The notes: generated by a model not told the origin, from the sequence alone. A DNA stretch of 64,000 nucleotides from Streptomyces sp. NRRL B-24484 (GCF_000717715.1 NZ_JOAI01000004.1:144473-208472), one strand, 5' to 3'; counted from the first letter of the stretch, positions 52,090 through 61,587 are shown. A program made the numbers and translations.

Positions 52090-52626
52090 GGCGGACTCCG
52101 TCGAGAGGGCAAAACGATCAAGCCGCCCGGTGGGCGGCCCCGCCAGAGTAGACAGGCGATTCGTCGGCCTCTTTCGCCATCACGTACAACATCGGCACCC
52201 CGTCCTGGCACTACCGGTTGTGTCGGCCAACGGTTCGAGGACACTCGACCGGCGGACGGCCTGGGCGGTCCGGACGCCGCCCGGAACGGCTGCCGCCCTC
52301 CGCCCGGTAAGCAAAACCGCACGTCACCGCAGGTCCGAACGGCACCGGACGGCCCACCCGGACGCCCCGGCGGCCACCGTCGGCCCGCCTGTCCGACCGC
52401 GCCGGGACACTCGCCGACGGCAGGGCGGCACGGACGGCCGAGCCGGGGGGCGCAGCCGCGGGCGGTCGAATCTTGACGGATCTTTAACGCCTCTGCAGGC
52501 GCCCTCCCACCCTGCAGGACGGGGCTCACGAGCTCACCCCCGTGGCGGCTCCTCCCCCGGGTCCCCCCGGCTCCGCCTCCGCCCTCAGGGCCGGTCGTGC
52601 CACCTCATGACACCGGTTCCCCGCGG
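52090..52626. other. Long noncoding region upstream of the permease
   Basis: 537 bases with no credible gene. Transcribed leftward it could form several GC hairpins, for example around 52500-52560 (GGGGTGAGCTCGTGAGCCCC on the - strand). GTTAAAGATCCGTCAAGATT (- strand, within 52467-52490) is an AT-rich island. It may be a long leader or regulator site. I could not match it to a known riboswitch. Confidence 0.4.
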
Positions 52627-53616
52627 TCAGGCCCGGCGGGCGTACGACGTGAGGCGATCGGCGAGTGCGGCGACGAGGTCGCGGAGTTCGTCGGGGCGCT
52701 CGACGACGAACGGCCGATCGAGTGCGGCGAGTACCGGCGGCAACCAGTCGAGCCGCTCCACCCTCAGCTCGACGCGCCGCCAGCGCTCGGCCGCCCGGTC
52801 CTCGCCGGCCTCCGGCTCGTGCTCCTCCAGACTCGCGAGGCCGGCCGGAAGCCGGGCGCGGATCTGCTCGACCGTCCCGTGGATCCGCACGGTCACCTGG
52901 TGCCGGTACTCGGCCGTGGCGAACCCCGACAGCACGCGCTGGGCCGGACCGGGACCCGCCGGCGCTTCGAACGAGCCGGGCAGGGTCCGCGCGTCCGCGA
53001 TGCGATCGAGCCGGAAGGTCCGCTCCTCACCGATCCGGGCGTCCTCGCCCGTGACGTACCACCGACCCCCGTGGGCGACGATCCCGTACGCGTGCAGTGT
53101 GCGCTCGCTGCGCCGTCCGTCACGGTCGGTGTAGCGGATCGAGACCGGTCGGTGGTGGCGCACCGCATCGGCGATCGTGAGCAGGACCCCGGAGTCCGGG
53201 GTGTCGACCTCCGCGGGCCGATCGGTGAAGGCGAGGGATTCCAGGAGCGTGTCGAGCCGGCCGGCGATGTGCTTGGGCAGCACCCGCCGGATCTTGGCCG
53301 ATGCCGTCTCGCTCGCCGTGCGCTGCGTCGTCGTCAGTCCTGCTCGGCGGCCGGCGACCAGGCCGAGCAGCACGGCCAGCGCCTCGTCGTCGCTGAGCAT
53401 GAGCGGAGGCAAGCGGTACCCGCGGCCGAGCCGGTAGCCGCCGTACCGGCCGCGCACCGATTCCACGGGCACGTCGAGGTCGATCAGCTGGTCCACGTAC
53501 CGGCGCACGGTGCGCCCCTCGACGCCGAGCCGGTCGGCGAGTTCGGCCACCGTGCGGGTGCCGCCCGACTGCAGCAGCTCCAGGAGTGTCAGTACGCGTC
53601 CGGTGGGTCGAGACAT
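52627..53616 (-). CDS. YafY-type HTH and WYL-domain transcriptional regulator
   Basis: 329 aa. HTH_11 at the start (RVLTLLELLQSGGTRTVAEL, then GVEGRTVRRYVDQLIDLDVP), and a WYL domain around residues 140-210 (GRWYVTGEDA, with RTFRLDRIAD behind). WYL domains bind nucleotides or nucleic acid and tune the regulator. It is divergent from a VOC protein and probably controls it. ATG 53616 is the first codon before conserved sequence. Confidence 0.9.
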   Translation of the reverse strand: MSRPTGRVLTLLELLQSGGTRTVAELADRLGVEGRTVRRYVDQLIDLDVPVESVRGRYGGYRLGRGYRLPPLMLSDDEALAVLLGLVAGRRAGLTTTQRTASETASAKIRRVLPKHIAGRLDTLLESLAFTDRPAEVDTPDSGVLLTIADAVRHHRPVSIRYTDRDGRRSERTLHAYGIVAHGGRWYVTGEDARIGEERTFRLDRIADARTLPGSFEAPAGPGPAQRVLSGFATAEYRHQVTVRIHGTVEQIRARLPAGLASLEEHEPEAGEDRAAERWRRVELRVERLDWLPPVLAALDRPFVVERPDELRDLVAALADRLTSYARRA

Positions 53617-53708
53617 GTTCGCAGCCTAATGCGAATACAGGACCGATTCTGTCCACTATTCCTCCTAGCCTGCGACTGCACGTGTCAGGCACGACCAAGG
53701 AGATTCCC

Positions 53709-54107
53709 ATGGACTTCGTCTCGATCCGCATCATCACCGGCGACGTGGCGCGCCTCGTCGACTTCTACGAGCGGGCCACCGGGGCACGGGCGACGTGGGC
53801 GACCGAGGACTTCGCCGAACTCAGGACCGCGGGCGCCACCCTCGCGATCGCCGGCACCCGCACCGTCCCGCTGTTCGCCCCGGGCTCCGCCCGCCCTGCG
53901 GACAACCACAGCGTGATCACCGAGTTCCTCGTCGACGACGTGGACCGCGTGCACCGGGACCTCGGCGGCTTCGTCACCGACTTCGTCACCGAGCCCACCA
54001 CGATGCCGTGGGGCAACCGGTCGCTGCTGTTCCGCGACCCCGACGGCAACCTCGTCAACTTCTTCACCCCCGTCACCCCGGCGGCCGTCGAGAAGTTCGC
54101 ACGCTGA
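53709..54107 (+). CDS. VOC (glyoxalase-like) family protein
   Basis: 132 aa. Paired beta-alpha-beta modules: DFVSIRIITGDVARLVDFYE, then TEFLVDDVDRVHRDLGGF and RSLLFRDPDGNLVNFFTP. The last motif carries the usual Glu/Asp-region of VOC metal sites but the His positions are poorly kept, so a binding role is possible. AAGGAG is seven bases before ATG 53709. It is divergent from a WYL regulator. Confidence 0.9.
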   Translation: MDFVSIRIITGDVARLVDFYERATGARATWATEDFAELRTAGATLAIAGTRTVPLFAPGSARPADNHSVITEFLVDDVDRVHRDLGGFVTDFVTEPTTMPWGNRSLLFRDPDGNLVNFFTPVTPAAVEKFAR

Positions 54108-54261
54108 GCCCGGGCACGGCCGCCAGGCCGGGGAGACCGCGCAGTTCGGACGTACGCCACGGCGCGGAGCGGGGGTGAGCCGGCGAGGCCGCCGTGAACG
54201 GGGCCTCGCCGCTGCCGTCGCGCACGGATGCTCCGTCACCTGCCGCGCACAGGTGGCCGGG

Positions 54262-54858
54262 TCACCGCCCGTCGACCGCCCGGTAGGTGCAGACGTTGAC
54301 GCCGGTGCCGCTGGTGACGGTGGAGACCAGTTCGAGCGTCCGCTTGGCGCCGTCCGCCGGGAAGATCGACTTGCCGCCGCCGAGGAGCACCGGCATGACC
54401 ATGAGCTTGAGCTCGTCGACCAGGCCCTCCGCGATCAGCGTGCGGGCGAGGGTCGGGCTGCCCATGACCAGCAGGTCGCCGCCCTCGGCCTTGTGCAGGG
54501 CGGCGATCCGTTCGACGGCCTCGGCGCCGGGCAGCAGCGTGGTGTTGGCCCAGGTCAGCTCGGAGTCGCCGAGCGTCGCGCTGACCACGTACTTGGGGAT
54601 CGCGTTCATCCGGTCGGCGAACGGGTCGCCCGCCCGGTCGGGCCAGGCGGCGGCCATCGTCTGCCAGGTGCGACGGCCGAAGAGCAGCGCGTCCGCGGTG
54701 CTCAGCGCCGCGTCGAAGGCACCGCCCACCACCTCCGGGTCGAAGAACGGGTGGGACCAGCCGCCGTGGGCGAAGCCGCCGTCGGTGTCCTCCTGCGGGC
54801 CGCCGGGCGCCTGCACCACGCCGTCCAGGCTCATGAACTCGCTGACCACGATGCGCAC
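54262..54858 (-). CDS. Dihydrofolate reductase family (RibD C-terminal) protein
   Basis: 198 aa. RIVVSEFMSLDGVVQAPGGP, LLFGRRTWQTMAAAWPD, LLVMGSPTLARTLIAEGLVD and PVLLGGGKSIF match the actinobacterial RibD_C/DHFR-like reductases, which bind NADPH. The substrate is unknown. GTG 54858 was chosen because GGAGGA lies upstream and homology begins there. Confidence 0.9.
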   Translation of the reverse strand: MRIVVSEFMSLDGVVQAPGGPQEDTDGGFAHGGWSHPFFDPEVVGGAFDAALSTADALLFGRRTWQTMAAAWPDRAGDPFADRMNAIPKYVVSATLGDSELTWANTTLLPGAEAVERIAALHKAEGGDLLVMGSPTLARTLIAEGLVDELKLMVMPVLLGGGKSIFPADGAKRTLELVSTVTSGTGVNVCTYRAVDGR

Positions 54859-55017
54859 GGTGCTCGATCCTCCAGCTGGGTCGGGACGCGGACGGAGGGC
54901 CCCCGACCGCTCCGGCATCATGGCACCCGGCACCGACAGTGCGGCGGAGGTGGCCGTCCGTCAGGTCGCGGTGCCGCACCGGCGATCGACCCGCCGGCCG
55001 CGGAGGCGCGCCGGGCG

Positions 55018-55347
55018 TCAGCCGTACCAGGACGCCTCGGTCGGGCGGGCCCGGCGCGGCACCTCGCGCTCGGCCATCGGGACGCGGACGTCGCCGGCGA
55101 CCAGCACGCAGGTCGGGATTCCGGTGAACACGCCCGGCAGGGCGATCCGCACCTCGACGTGCCGGGGCGGACCGGTCGGCAGGACGGCGATCAGCGTGCG
55201 TTCCTCGGGGTGGTGTCCGTGCACGCGCTCGAACGCCACCTCGTGCCCGTCCACCAGCACCTCCAGCTCCCGGACGCCGCCGAGGCGGACGCCCGCGGTC
55301 ACCGAACAGCCGGCGTACTCGCAGTGGAAGTGGTACTCGCGGCCCAT
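55018..55347 (-). CDS. 109-aa protein of unknown function
   Basis: GGGAGG precedes ATG 55347. The product begins GREYHFHCEYAGCSVTAGV and has a beta-rich centre (VRELEVLVDGHEVAFERVHG). Two Cys near the start may form a bond or metal site. No family is recognised. It is divergent from a small secreted peptide. Confidence 0.65.
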   Translation of the reverse strand: MGREYHFHCEYAGCSVTAGVRLGGVRELEVLVDGHEVAFERVHGHHPEERTLIAVLPTGPPRHVEVRIALPGVFTGIPTCVLVAGDVRVPMAEREVPRRARPTEASWYG

Positions 55348-55574
55348 GTCCGCCTCCCGACGCTGCTCCGGGCGTGTCGTGCCCGTCCCTCCATCCTGAC
55401 ACCCGGCCGGCCGGACCCGCAGGACGGGCGTCCGCGGGCACCGGCCGTGACGGCCCGTCCTCCGGACGGCGGATCCCGCTCCCCCGGAGGGAGCAGCGGC
55501 CGTGACCGTTCGGCCGTCGCACCGTTGGCCGCGCGGAGCACCGTTCCGGCACCCCACCGTCCAAGGAGAGACCC

Positions 55575-55790
55575 ATGCGAAAGTACGTCCGGACCGCCGT
55601 CGTCGGCGCCCTGCTGGGCGCGAGCGCGCTGGCCGCCGTGCCGGCGGGCGCGGCCGGGAACACCGCCTACCCGGAGCCCTCGAAGCAGGAGCACCTGTAC
55701 GCGGTGCCGGTGGCGGGCATCACCGACGTCGGGGACCTCACCAAGCTGGCGCTGCTCGGCCACGACTTCGCCGGGCTGCTCGGCCACTGA
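55575..55790 (+). CDS. Small secreted peptide precursor (71 aa)
   Basis: AAGGAGAGACCC precedes ATG 55575. A clear Sec signal peptide (RKYVRTAVVGALLGASALAA, ending AGA) is followed by about 42 residues: NTAYPEPSKQEHLYAVPVAG, then DLTKLALLGHDFAGLLGH. It has no Cys and no chaplin motif. Function unknown. Confidence 0.7.
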   Translation: MRKYVRTAVVGALLGASALAAVPAGAAGNTAYPEPSKQEHLYAVPVAGITDVGDLTKLALLGHDFAGLLGH

Positions 55791-55811
55791 CGCACCGCGC
55801 GGAGAGCCCCG

Positions 55812-55831
55812 GGGCCCGGGCAACCGGGCCC
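55812..55831 (+). terminator. Hairpin with GCAA loop after the secreted-peptide gene
   Basis: GGGCCCGG (55812-55819), loop GCAA, CCGGGCCC (55824-55831). Further GC palindromes follow, so alternative foldings exist. Confidence 0.5.
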
Positions 55832-55893
55832 GGGCAGGGCCCCGGGCCCGCAGACGCTCGGGCTCACCGGGGCCCAGGCCTACGGGCCTCGGC

Positions 55894-57663
55894 TCAGAGG
55901 TCGAGGACGATGTCCCGGTCGGGGCGGGCGCAGCAGATCAGCGCGTTGCCGGGGGCGGGGGCCTCGACCGGCTCGGGCCGGTACGCGACCGCGCCGTCCA
56001 GCAGGCGGGTCTCGCAGGTGCGGCAGACGCCGGTGCGGCAGGACCAGCGGACGGCGACGTCGCAGGCCTCGGCGAGTTCCAGCAGGGTGCCGTACTCGTT
56101 CTTCCACGGGACGGTGAGGCCGCTGCGGGTGAACGCCACGGCGGGGCCGTCCCCGGGGGTGCCCGCCGGCGGGTGCGGGGCGGGGGCCGCGCCGGGGGCG
56201 GCGATGCCGGGGGTGAGTCCGGCGGCGGTGCCGAAGAGCTCGGTGCGGATCCGGTCGGGGGCCAGGCCCGCCGAGGTGAGCGCCGCGGTGAGGTCGGCCA
56301 TGAACGCGGCGGGGCCGCAGAGGTGGGCGTCGGCGTCGGCGGGCAGGCCGAGGCCGGCGACCAGCTCCGCGCCGAGCCGTCCGCGGTCGGTGTAGTCGGT
56401 GCCCTGCCGGTCCTGGGGGCGGGGGCGGCTGTAACAGATCCGGGTGTGCGAGCGGGGCAGCCGGGCGAGCAGGTGGCGGGCCTCGGCGGCGAAGGGGTGC
56501 TCGGAGCCGTCCCGGGCGCCGTGCAGCCACCACACCGGTCGGGTGGGCGAGGTCTCGGCGAGGGCGTGCAGCATCGCGAGGACGGGGGTCACGCCGACGC
56601 CGGCCGAGGCCAGCACGACGGGGGTGCGGCCCGGGGCGAGGGTGAAGCCGCCGCGGGGTGCGGCGGTCTGCAGGGTGTCGCCGGTCCGCAGGCTGCGGTG
56701 GAGCCAGGCGCTGGCCGTGCCGTGGGTCTCCCGTTTGACGCTGATCCGGTACCGCTGGGCGCCGGGCGGGCCGGAGAGCGAGTAGCTGCGCAGCAGGGCG
56801 GGCCGGCCGGGGTCGGGGGCGAGCCGGACGGTGAGGTACTGGCCGGGTGCGGCGGCGGGCAGCGGCCCGCCGTCGGGGTCGGCGAGCCAGATGGAGAGGG
56901 TGCTGCGGCTCTCGATGGCGGTGGCGGCGACGGTGAGCGGGCGGAATCCGTCCCAGGCGGGCCGCGGGTCGGTGCCGTCGGGGTTGAGGCCGGGGTTGCC
57001 GGCCGTGCCGTCCGGTGCGTCGGCCTGCTGCAGGAGGGCGCGGAAGGAGCCCTGCCAGCCGGGGCTGAGGGCGGGGATGCGCAGCGCCGCGGCGATCCGC
57101 GCCCGCGGCCGTTCGGGCAGGTAGAGCAGGGCGTCGGTCTCGGCGACGGTCATCCGCTCGGGCCCGTCGGCGATCTTGACGATCTCCTGGTCGGCCTCGA
57201 CCTCTCCCTCGGTGAGGACGCGGAGGTAGAAGCCGGGGCGGCGGTGGGTGACCAGCAGGGCGGGCATCCGGGGCTCGTCCAGGCGCAGGCCGACCCGGTA
57301 GCAGGTGACCCGCGGCTGGGTGACCTCGAAGACGGCGCCGCCGATCCGGTAGCGGTCGCCGATGCAGACCTCGTCGTCGGGGAGGCCCTCCACGGTGAAG
57401 TTCTCGCCGAAGTGACCGGGGGCGAGGTCGTCACGGCCGAGGACCTGCTGCCAGTGCCGGTAGGAGTCGAGCTGGTAGACCATCACGGCGCGCATCTCGC
57501 CGCCGTGGCCGCCGAGGTCGCCCTGGCCGTCGCCGTCGAGGTTGAGCCGGCGGGCGGCGCAGGGGCCGGTGACGGGGTGCTTCCAGATGCCGGTGCGGAC
57601 GGTGCGGCCCTGCCAGGTGACGTCCTCGGGCAGGCCGACGTTGACGGAGATCAGTCTGGCCAC
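55894..57663 (-). CDS. MOSC domain fused to FNR-type reductase and 2Fe-2S ferredoxin
   Basis: 589 aa. Residues about 1-215 are a YiiM-like MOSC/3-alpha module (CAARRLNLDGDGQGDLGGHG, GHFGENFTVEGLPDDEVCIG, VTCYRVGLRLDEP). About 240-470 is a ferredoxin reductase (RSYSLSG for FAD, ASAGVGVTPVLAMLHAL for NAD(P)H). The last ~90 residues are a ferredoxin with WSCRTGVCRTCETRLLDG and a final Cys in ICCARP. Such fusions use molybdenum-cofactor-type sulfur/carboxyl chemistry with NAD(P)H electrons, possibly to reduce N-hydroxylated compounds. It starts at GTG 57663, 16 bases after the membrane-protein gene, likely in one operon. Confidence 0.9.
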   Translation of the reverse strand: MARLISVNVGLPEDVTWQGRTVRTGIWKHPVTGPCAARRLNLDGDGQGDLGGHGGEMRAVMVYQLDSYRHWQQVLGRDDLAPGHFGENFTVEGLPDDEVCIGDRYRIGGAVFEVTQPRVTCYRVGLRLDEPRMPALLVTHRRPGFYLRVLTEGEVEADQEIVKIADGPERMTVAETDALLYLPERPRARIAAALRIPALSPGWQGSFRALLQQADAPDGTAGNPGLNPDGTDPRPAWDGFRPLTVAATAIESRSTLSIWLADPDGGPLPAAAPGQYLTVRLAPDPGRPALLRSYSLSGPPGAQRYRISVKRETHGTASAWLHRSLRTGDTLQTAAPRGGFTLAPGRTPVVLASAGVGVTPVLAMLHALAETSPTRPVWWLHGARDGSEHPFAAEARHLLARLPRSHTRICYSRPRPQDRQGTDYTDRGRLGAELVAGLGLPADADAHLCGPAAFMADLTAALTSAGLAPDRIRTELFGTAAGLTPGIAAPGAAPAPHPPAGTPGDGPAVAFTRSGLTVPWKNEYGTLLELAEACDVAVRWSCRTGVCRTCETRLLDGAVAYRPEPVEAPAPGNALICCARPDRDIVLDL

Positions 57664-57679
57664 GGTGCTCAGCCCCTCG

Positions 57680-58630
57680 TCACGGGCGTTCGAAGAGTTG
57701 CAGGACACCGCCGACGGAGAAGCAGAGGGCGCCGGTGACGGTGCCCCAGTTGGCGATGTCGCCGTTGATCAGGCTGCCGGTGGAGGGCCTGGTGAAGGCG
57801 GCGAGCGCGGAGACCATGAACAGCACCGAGCCCAGCTGGTTGACCCCGACGATCCACCAGCCGAGGTCGCGCGGCAGGACGCGCAACCGGCCGTGGCAGA
57901 CCTCGACGAAGCCGAGGTGCCCGGAGATCAGGAACAGCACGCAGCCGATCACGTCGGGTGCCCAGATCAGCCGGTTGACCTGCTGGACGCTGAGCCCCTG
58001 CAGGAAGGAGTCCAGCAGGTTGACGGCGAAGACCAGGGTGCCGGCGAACAGGACGAAGGCGCTCAGCCAGTCGACCCGCATCGGTTCGTACCGCCACCAC
58101 CGCCAGCGGCGGGTGACGAGGGCGCCTTCGCCGCCCGCGACGTGGCGCGGCGCGTTGATCACCTGGAGCAGGGTGACGTAGCCGCCGGTGTTGAAGCAGA
58201 GCCCGCCGACGAAGTAGATGACGGCGCTGGTGGTGGCGTCGCCGGAGCCGAACTGGGCGACGGAGGCGCCCGCCGCGAAGAGCGCCCCGCCGAACACGAA
58301 GGCGATGGAGGCGACGGTGTTCAGCCGGCGCAGCCGGGCGACGGAGACCTCGTCCGCCCTGGCGTGCCGGACGGTGGGGCTGCCGGGCGCCCGGACGGCG
58401 AGCAGGCCGCGGCGCCTGGCGGGGCGCGACTCCCAGACCGCGGTGCCGCCACCGGGCAGGCCCCAGGTGACCCGGGTCGTGAACGGGCCGGCGCCCTCGG
58501 CGCGCGGCGCCCCGGCCCCGGGCCGATCGGCGGGCCCGGGCCGGTCCGACCGCTCCTGCTGCTCCTGCTGCTCCCGCCGGTCGGACGGCTCCGGCCGGTC
58601 GGCCGGCTCGGGCTGCTCGGGCTGTTCCAC
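57680..58630 (-). CDS. Multi-pass membrane protein (YrhK-like repeats)
   Basis: 316 aa. A hydrophilic Gln/Pro/Asp-rich N-terminus of about 100 residues precedes roughly six to seven membrane segments. VASIAFVFGGALFAAGASVA and IYFVGGLCFNTGGYVTLLQV, and later IGCVLFLISGHLGFVEV, suggest repeated YrhK-like hairpins. GTG 58630 lies six bases after TACGCT and has no ribosome site, so the operon with the MOSC gene probably has a leaderless first gene. It may place the reductase at the membrane; that is inference. Confidence 0.75.
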   Translation of the reverse strand: MEQPEQPEPADRPEPSDRREQQEQQERSDRPGPADRPGAGAPRAEGAGPFTTRVTWGLPGGGTAVWESRPARRRGLLAVRAPGSPTVRHARADEVSVARLRRLNTVASIAFVFGGALFAAGASVAQFGSGDATTSAVIYFVGGLCFNTGGYVTLLQVINAPRHVAGGEGALVTRRWRWWRYEPMRVDWLSAFVLFAGTLVFAVNLLDSFLQGLSVQQVNRLIWAPDVIGCVLFLISGHLGFVEVCHGRLRVLPRDLGWWIVGVNQLGSVLFMVSALAAFTRPSTGSLINGDIANWGTVTGALCFSVGGVLQLFERP

Positions 58631-58683
58631 GGGCCGAGCGTAGACCGGAGGGCGGGGCGTGCCGGCGGCGCAACGCCGGGGGG

Positions 58684-60585
58684 TCAGGGGGTGACGATCG
58701 CGAATCCGGGGTCGGGCGAGGAGAGGTACCCGAGCAGTTCGTCGAGCACCGCCGGGTCGCCGTCGAGGGTGGCGCGGCCCTGCTCGGCGAGCCGCGCCAG
58801 GGACTCCGTGCCGAGCAGCACCGCGCGCAGGTCCGACTCGTCCAGGGTGAGGTCGAGCCGGGCGGGCGGGGCCGCCGGGCCGGGCCCGTTCACGTGGGTG
58901 AGGACGCCGTTGTGCAGCCGGACCGTCACGGGCGGACGGTCGGCGCCGAGGTGGAGGCGGAGCGTGAGGTCGGCGTGCCAGCTGCGCGGGCCGTCGATCC
59001 GGATGGCGAGGGAGTCGAGGAGCTGGTCGAGGGTGAGTGCTGCGACCAGGTCGGGCGAGTCGGCGGTGGTCGGGGTGCCGACGGGGCCGTGCCGGAGTTC
59101 GTGGGCGCCGGTGAGGTAGAAGTTCCGCCAGGTGCCGTTCTCGCTGCCGTAGCCGAGCTGCTCCAGCGCGTCGGCCTGCAGCCGACGGGCCTCGGCGTTG
59201 CCGGGGTCGGCGAAGACGACGTGGTTGACCACCTGGGCGACCCAGCGGAAGTCGCCCGCGGCGTAGGACCCGCGGGCGCGCCGCAGCACCTCCTCGACGC
59301 CGCCCATGAAGTCGACGTAGCGGGCCGCCGCCTCGGTGGGCGGGTGCTCCCAGAGGTGGGCGGGGTTGCCGTCGAACCAGCCGAGGTAGCGCTGGTAGAC
59401 CGCCTTGGTGTTGTGGCTGACGGAACCGTAGTAGCCGGTGGTGTGCCAGGCCCGTTCGAGGGCTGGCGGCAGCTGCATGCGTTCGGCGATCTCGGGTCCG
59501 GTCAGTCCCTGGTTGAGCATCCGCAGGGTCTGGTCGTGCAGGTAGGCGTACAGGTCGCGCTGCAGGGCGAGGAAGTCGAGGACCCGGTCGCGGCCCCACA
59601 CCGGCCAGTGGTGGGAGGCGAAGACGACGTCGGAGTCGTCGCCGAAGAGCTGGACCGCCTCGGTGAGGTAGTGCGCCCAGTCGTGGGCGTCGCGGACGAG
59701 GGCGCCGCGCAGGGTGAGCAGGTTGTGCAGGGTGTGGGTGGCGTTCTCGGCGGTGCACAGCGCGCGGTGGTCGGGGAAGTGGATGTGCAGTTCGGCGGGG
59801 GCCTCGGTGCCGGGGGCCATCTGGAAGACCATCCGGATGCCGTCGACGGTCTCGGTCTGCCCGGTGGTGGTGACGTGCAGGGTGGGCGGGATCAGGGTGA
59901 CGGTGCCGGTGGAGGCGGTCGGGCCGAGTCCCGAACCGACCTGGCCGCGCGGGCCCTTCCCGAGCGCGGCGCCGTACATGTAGGCGGCGCGGCGGGCCAT
60001 CGCGGTGCCCGCGTAGACGTTCTCGCTGACGGCGTGTTCGAGGAAGCCCTCGGGTGCGACGACCGGGACGCCGTCCGCGAGGTCCCGGTCGGTGAGGACG
60101 CCCCTGGCACCACCGAAGTGGTCGACGTGGCTGTGCGTGTAGAGCAGGCCGGTCACCGGCCGGTCGCCGCGGTGCTGCCGGTAGAGCGCGAGGGCGGCCG
60201 CGGCGGTCTCGGCGGAGACCAGCGGGTCGATCACCAGGACGCCGCGCTCGCCCTCGACCAGGGTCATGTTGGAGAGGTCGAAGCCGCGGACCTGGTAGAT
60301 ACCGGGGACGACCTCGAAGAGCCCGTGGCCGGAGACCAGCCGGGCCTGCCGCCACAACCCGGGGTGGGCGGTGGGCGGGCAGTCCCGGTCGAGGAAGCCG
60401 TAGGCGTCCAGGTCCCAGACCACCCGGCCGCCGGCGGCCCGGATCAGGGGGTCGGCGGCGGTGCCGAGGAAGCCGCGGCGCTCGTCGGCGAGGTCCTGGT
60501 CGTCGTCGAAGGGCAGGCCGTGCAGGGCGCCCGTGTTGGCGGCGGCGACGGCGGCCGATGCCTCCTGCTGCTGGTCCGGGGCCAT
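58684..60585 (-). CDS. Alkyl sulfatase-type metallo-beta-lactamase-fold hydrolase
   Basis: 633 aa. The zinc site is LLYTHSHVDHFGGARG near residue 170, with further His/Asp/Glu ligands in APAELHIHFPDHRALCTAEN and SHHWPVWG. The dimerisation helices and a C-terminal SCP2-like domain (TLRLHLGADRPPVTVRLHNG) are those of BDS1/SdsA-type alkylsulfatases, which release sulfate from alkyl sulfates. No signal peptide is visible. GGAAGGA precedes ATG 60585. Confidence 0.92.
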   Translation of the reverse strand: MAPDQQQEASAAVAAANTGALHGLPFDDDQDLADERRGFLGTAADPLIRAAGGRVVWDLDAYGFLDRDCPPTAHPGLWRQARLVSGHGLFEVVPGIYQVRGFDLSNMTLVEGERGVLVIDPLVSAETAAAALALYRQHRGDRPVTGLLYTHSHVDHFGGARGVLTDRDLADGVPVVAPEGFLEHAVSENVYAGTAMARRAAYMYGAALGKGPRGQVGSGLGPTASTGTVTLIPPTLHVTTTGQTETVDGIRMVFQMAPGTEAPAELHIHFPDHRALCTAENATHTLHNLLTLRGALVRDAHDWAHYLTEAVQLFGDDSDVVFASHHWPVWGRDRVLDFLALQRDLYAYLHDQTLRMLNQGLTGPEIAERMQLPPALERAWHTTGYYGSVSHNTKAVYQRYLGWFDGNPAHLWEHPPTEAAARYVDFMGGVEEVLRRARGSYAAGDFRWVAQVVNHVVFADPGNAEARRLQADALEQLGYGSENGTWRNFYLTGAHELRHGPVGTPTTADSPDLVAALTLDQLLDSLAIRIDGPRSWHADLTLRLHLGADRPPVTVRLHNGVLTHVNGPGPAAPPARLDLTLDESDLRAVLLGTESLARLAEQGRATLDGDPAVLDELLGYLSSPDPGFAIVTP

Positions 60586-60857
60586 GGCGGGTCCTTCCGT
60601 GCGGTCCTCGGCTGAGACGGATCCGCGGACCGGACCCGGGCGTGACGCGGTCGCTGCCACCCTTCTCCGCCCCCCGGCCCGCCGCCATCGGGGCCGCCCG
60701 AACGGAGGAGCAGCCCTCGGGGGGACGGTTCAGGCGTGCGGGGCTGCCCGAACGCCCTCTGGGCGGGCGTGCCGGCTGAGTACGGGTACTCAGGCCCGGT
60801 GCGGCGGCGGCTTGGCAGGATGGCCGGGTACTGCTGCCCGAAGAGACCGGAGACCCC

Positions 60858-61475
60858 GTGAAGCGCCTCGCCCCGGCCACCGCCGCCGTCACCGCCGTGC
60901 TGCTGGCGGCGGGCTGCGGCTCCGTCCGGGCGGGTGGTGCCGGGGGCGGTGCCGCTGCCCCGGCCTCGGCGGCGTCCGGACCGGCCTCGGCATCGGGGCG
61001 GTCCGCGGCGGACGTGATGGCACAGGTGCTGGCCGAGCACGACCGGCGGTACCCGGAGGTGGCCGCGGACTGTACCGGCGCGCGGACGGCCACGGCCGTG
61101 CCCGCCCCTTCGGCGAGCCGGGCACCGGCCGACCCGGAGGGGTCCAAGTACGCGGAGAACCACGCCTTCCGACAGACCACACCGGTCGACGCCGCCCAGC
61201 GGTGCCGGGGCGACGCCCACGCGGCCAGGATCCTGGCCGCGCTCACCGGGAACGGGCGGCAGCCCGACGAGGCGGCGGTCCGTCAGGTGCTGGAGCGGCT
61301 CGGCTACCCGCGGGACGCCGTCCAGGTCCAGCGGGACGGCGGCGCCGCCGGGTTCTCGCTGTTCGTCCCCGGGGCCGGGCCGTGCATCAGCGGCCGGCTG
61401 GCCTCCCCGCCGAAGGTCGAGGTGCACGGCCCGTACGTGGAGGGCGGCTGCACCGAACCGAAGGGCGGACACTGA
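60858..61475 (+). CDS. Putative lipoprotein of unknown function
   Basis: 205 aa. The signal peptide ends in the lipobox LLAAGCGS. An Ala/Gly/Ser linker follows, then a folded part with several Cys (AADCTGART, QRCRGDAH, GPCISGR, GGCTEP) that could form two disulfides outside the cell. GGAGACCCC precedes GTG 60858. No family is recognised. Confidence 0.8.
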   Translation: MKRLAPATAAVTAVLLAAGCGSVRAGGAGGGAAAPASAASGPASASGRSAADVMAQVLAEHDRRYPEVAADCTGARTATAVPAPSASRAPADPEGSKYAENHAFRQTTPVDAAQRCRGDAHAARILAALTGNGRQPDEAAVRQVLERLGYPRDAVQVQRDGGAAGFSLFVPGAGPCISGRLASPPKVEVHGPYVEGGCTEPKGGH

Positions 61476-61587
61476 GTGTCCGGAGCGCGGACACCGGGCC
61501 GCCGCGGGGGGACGGCGTGCGGCGCCGGGCGTCACAGGGCGGCACTAGGCTGCACGGAGATCATCGGGCCTCAGGGGGAGGAACGGC

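Noticed and set aside
52090..52626. c-di-AMP (ydaO-type) riboswitch
   Set aside because: GGGGTGAGC-like blocks are present on the - strand but the conserved core and junctions could not be aligned by eye; left as an open question rather than a feature.
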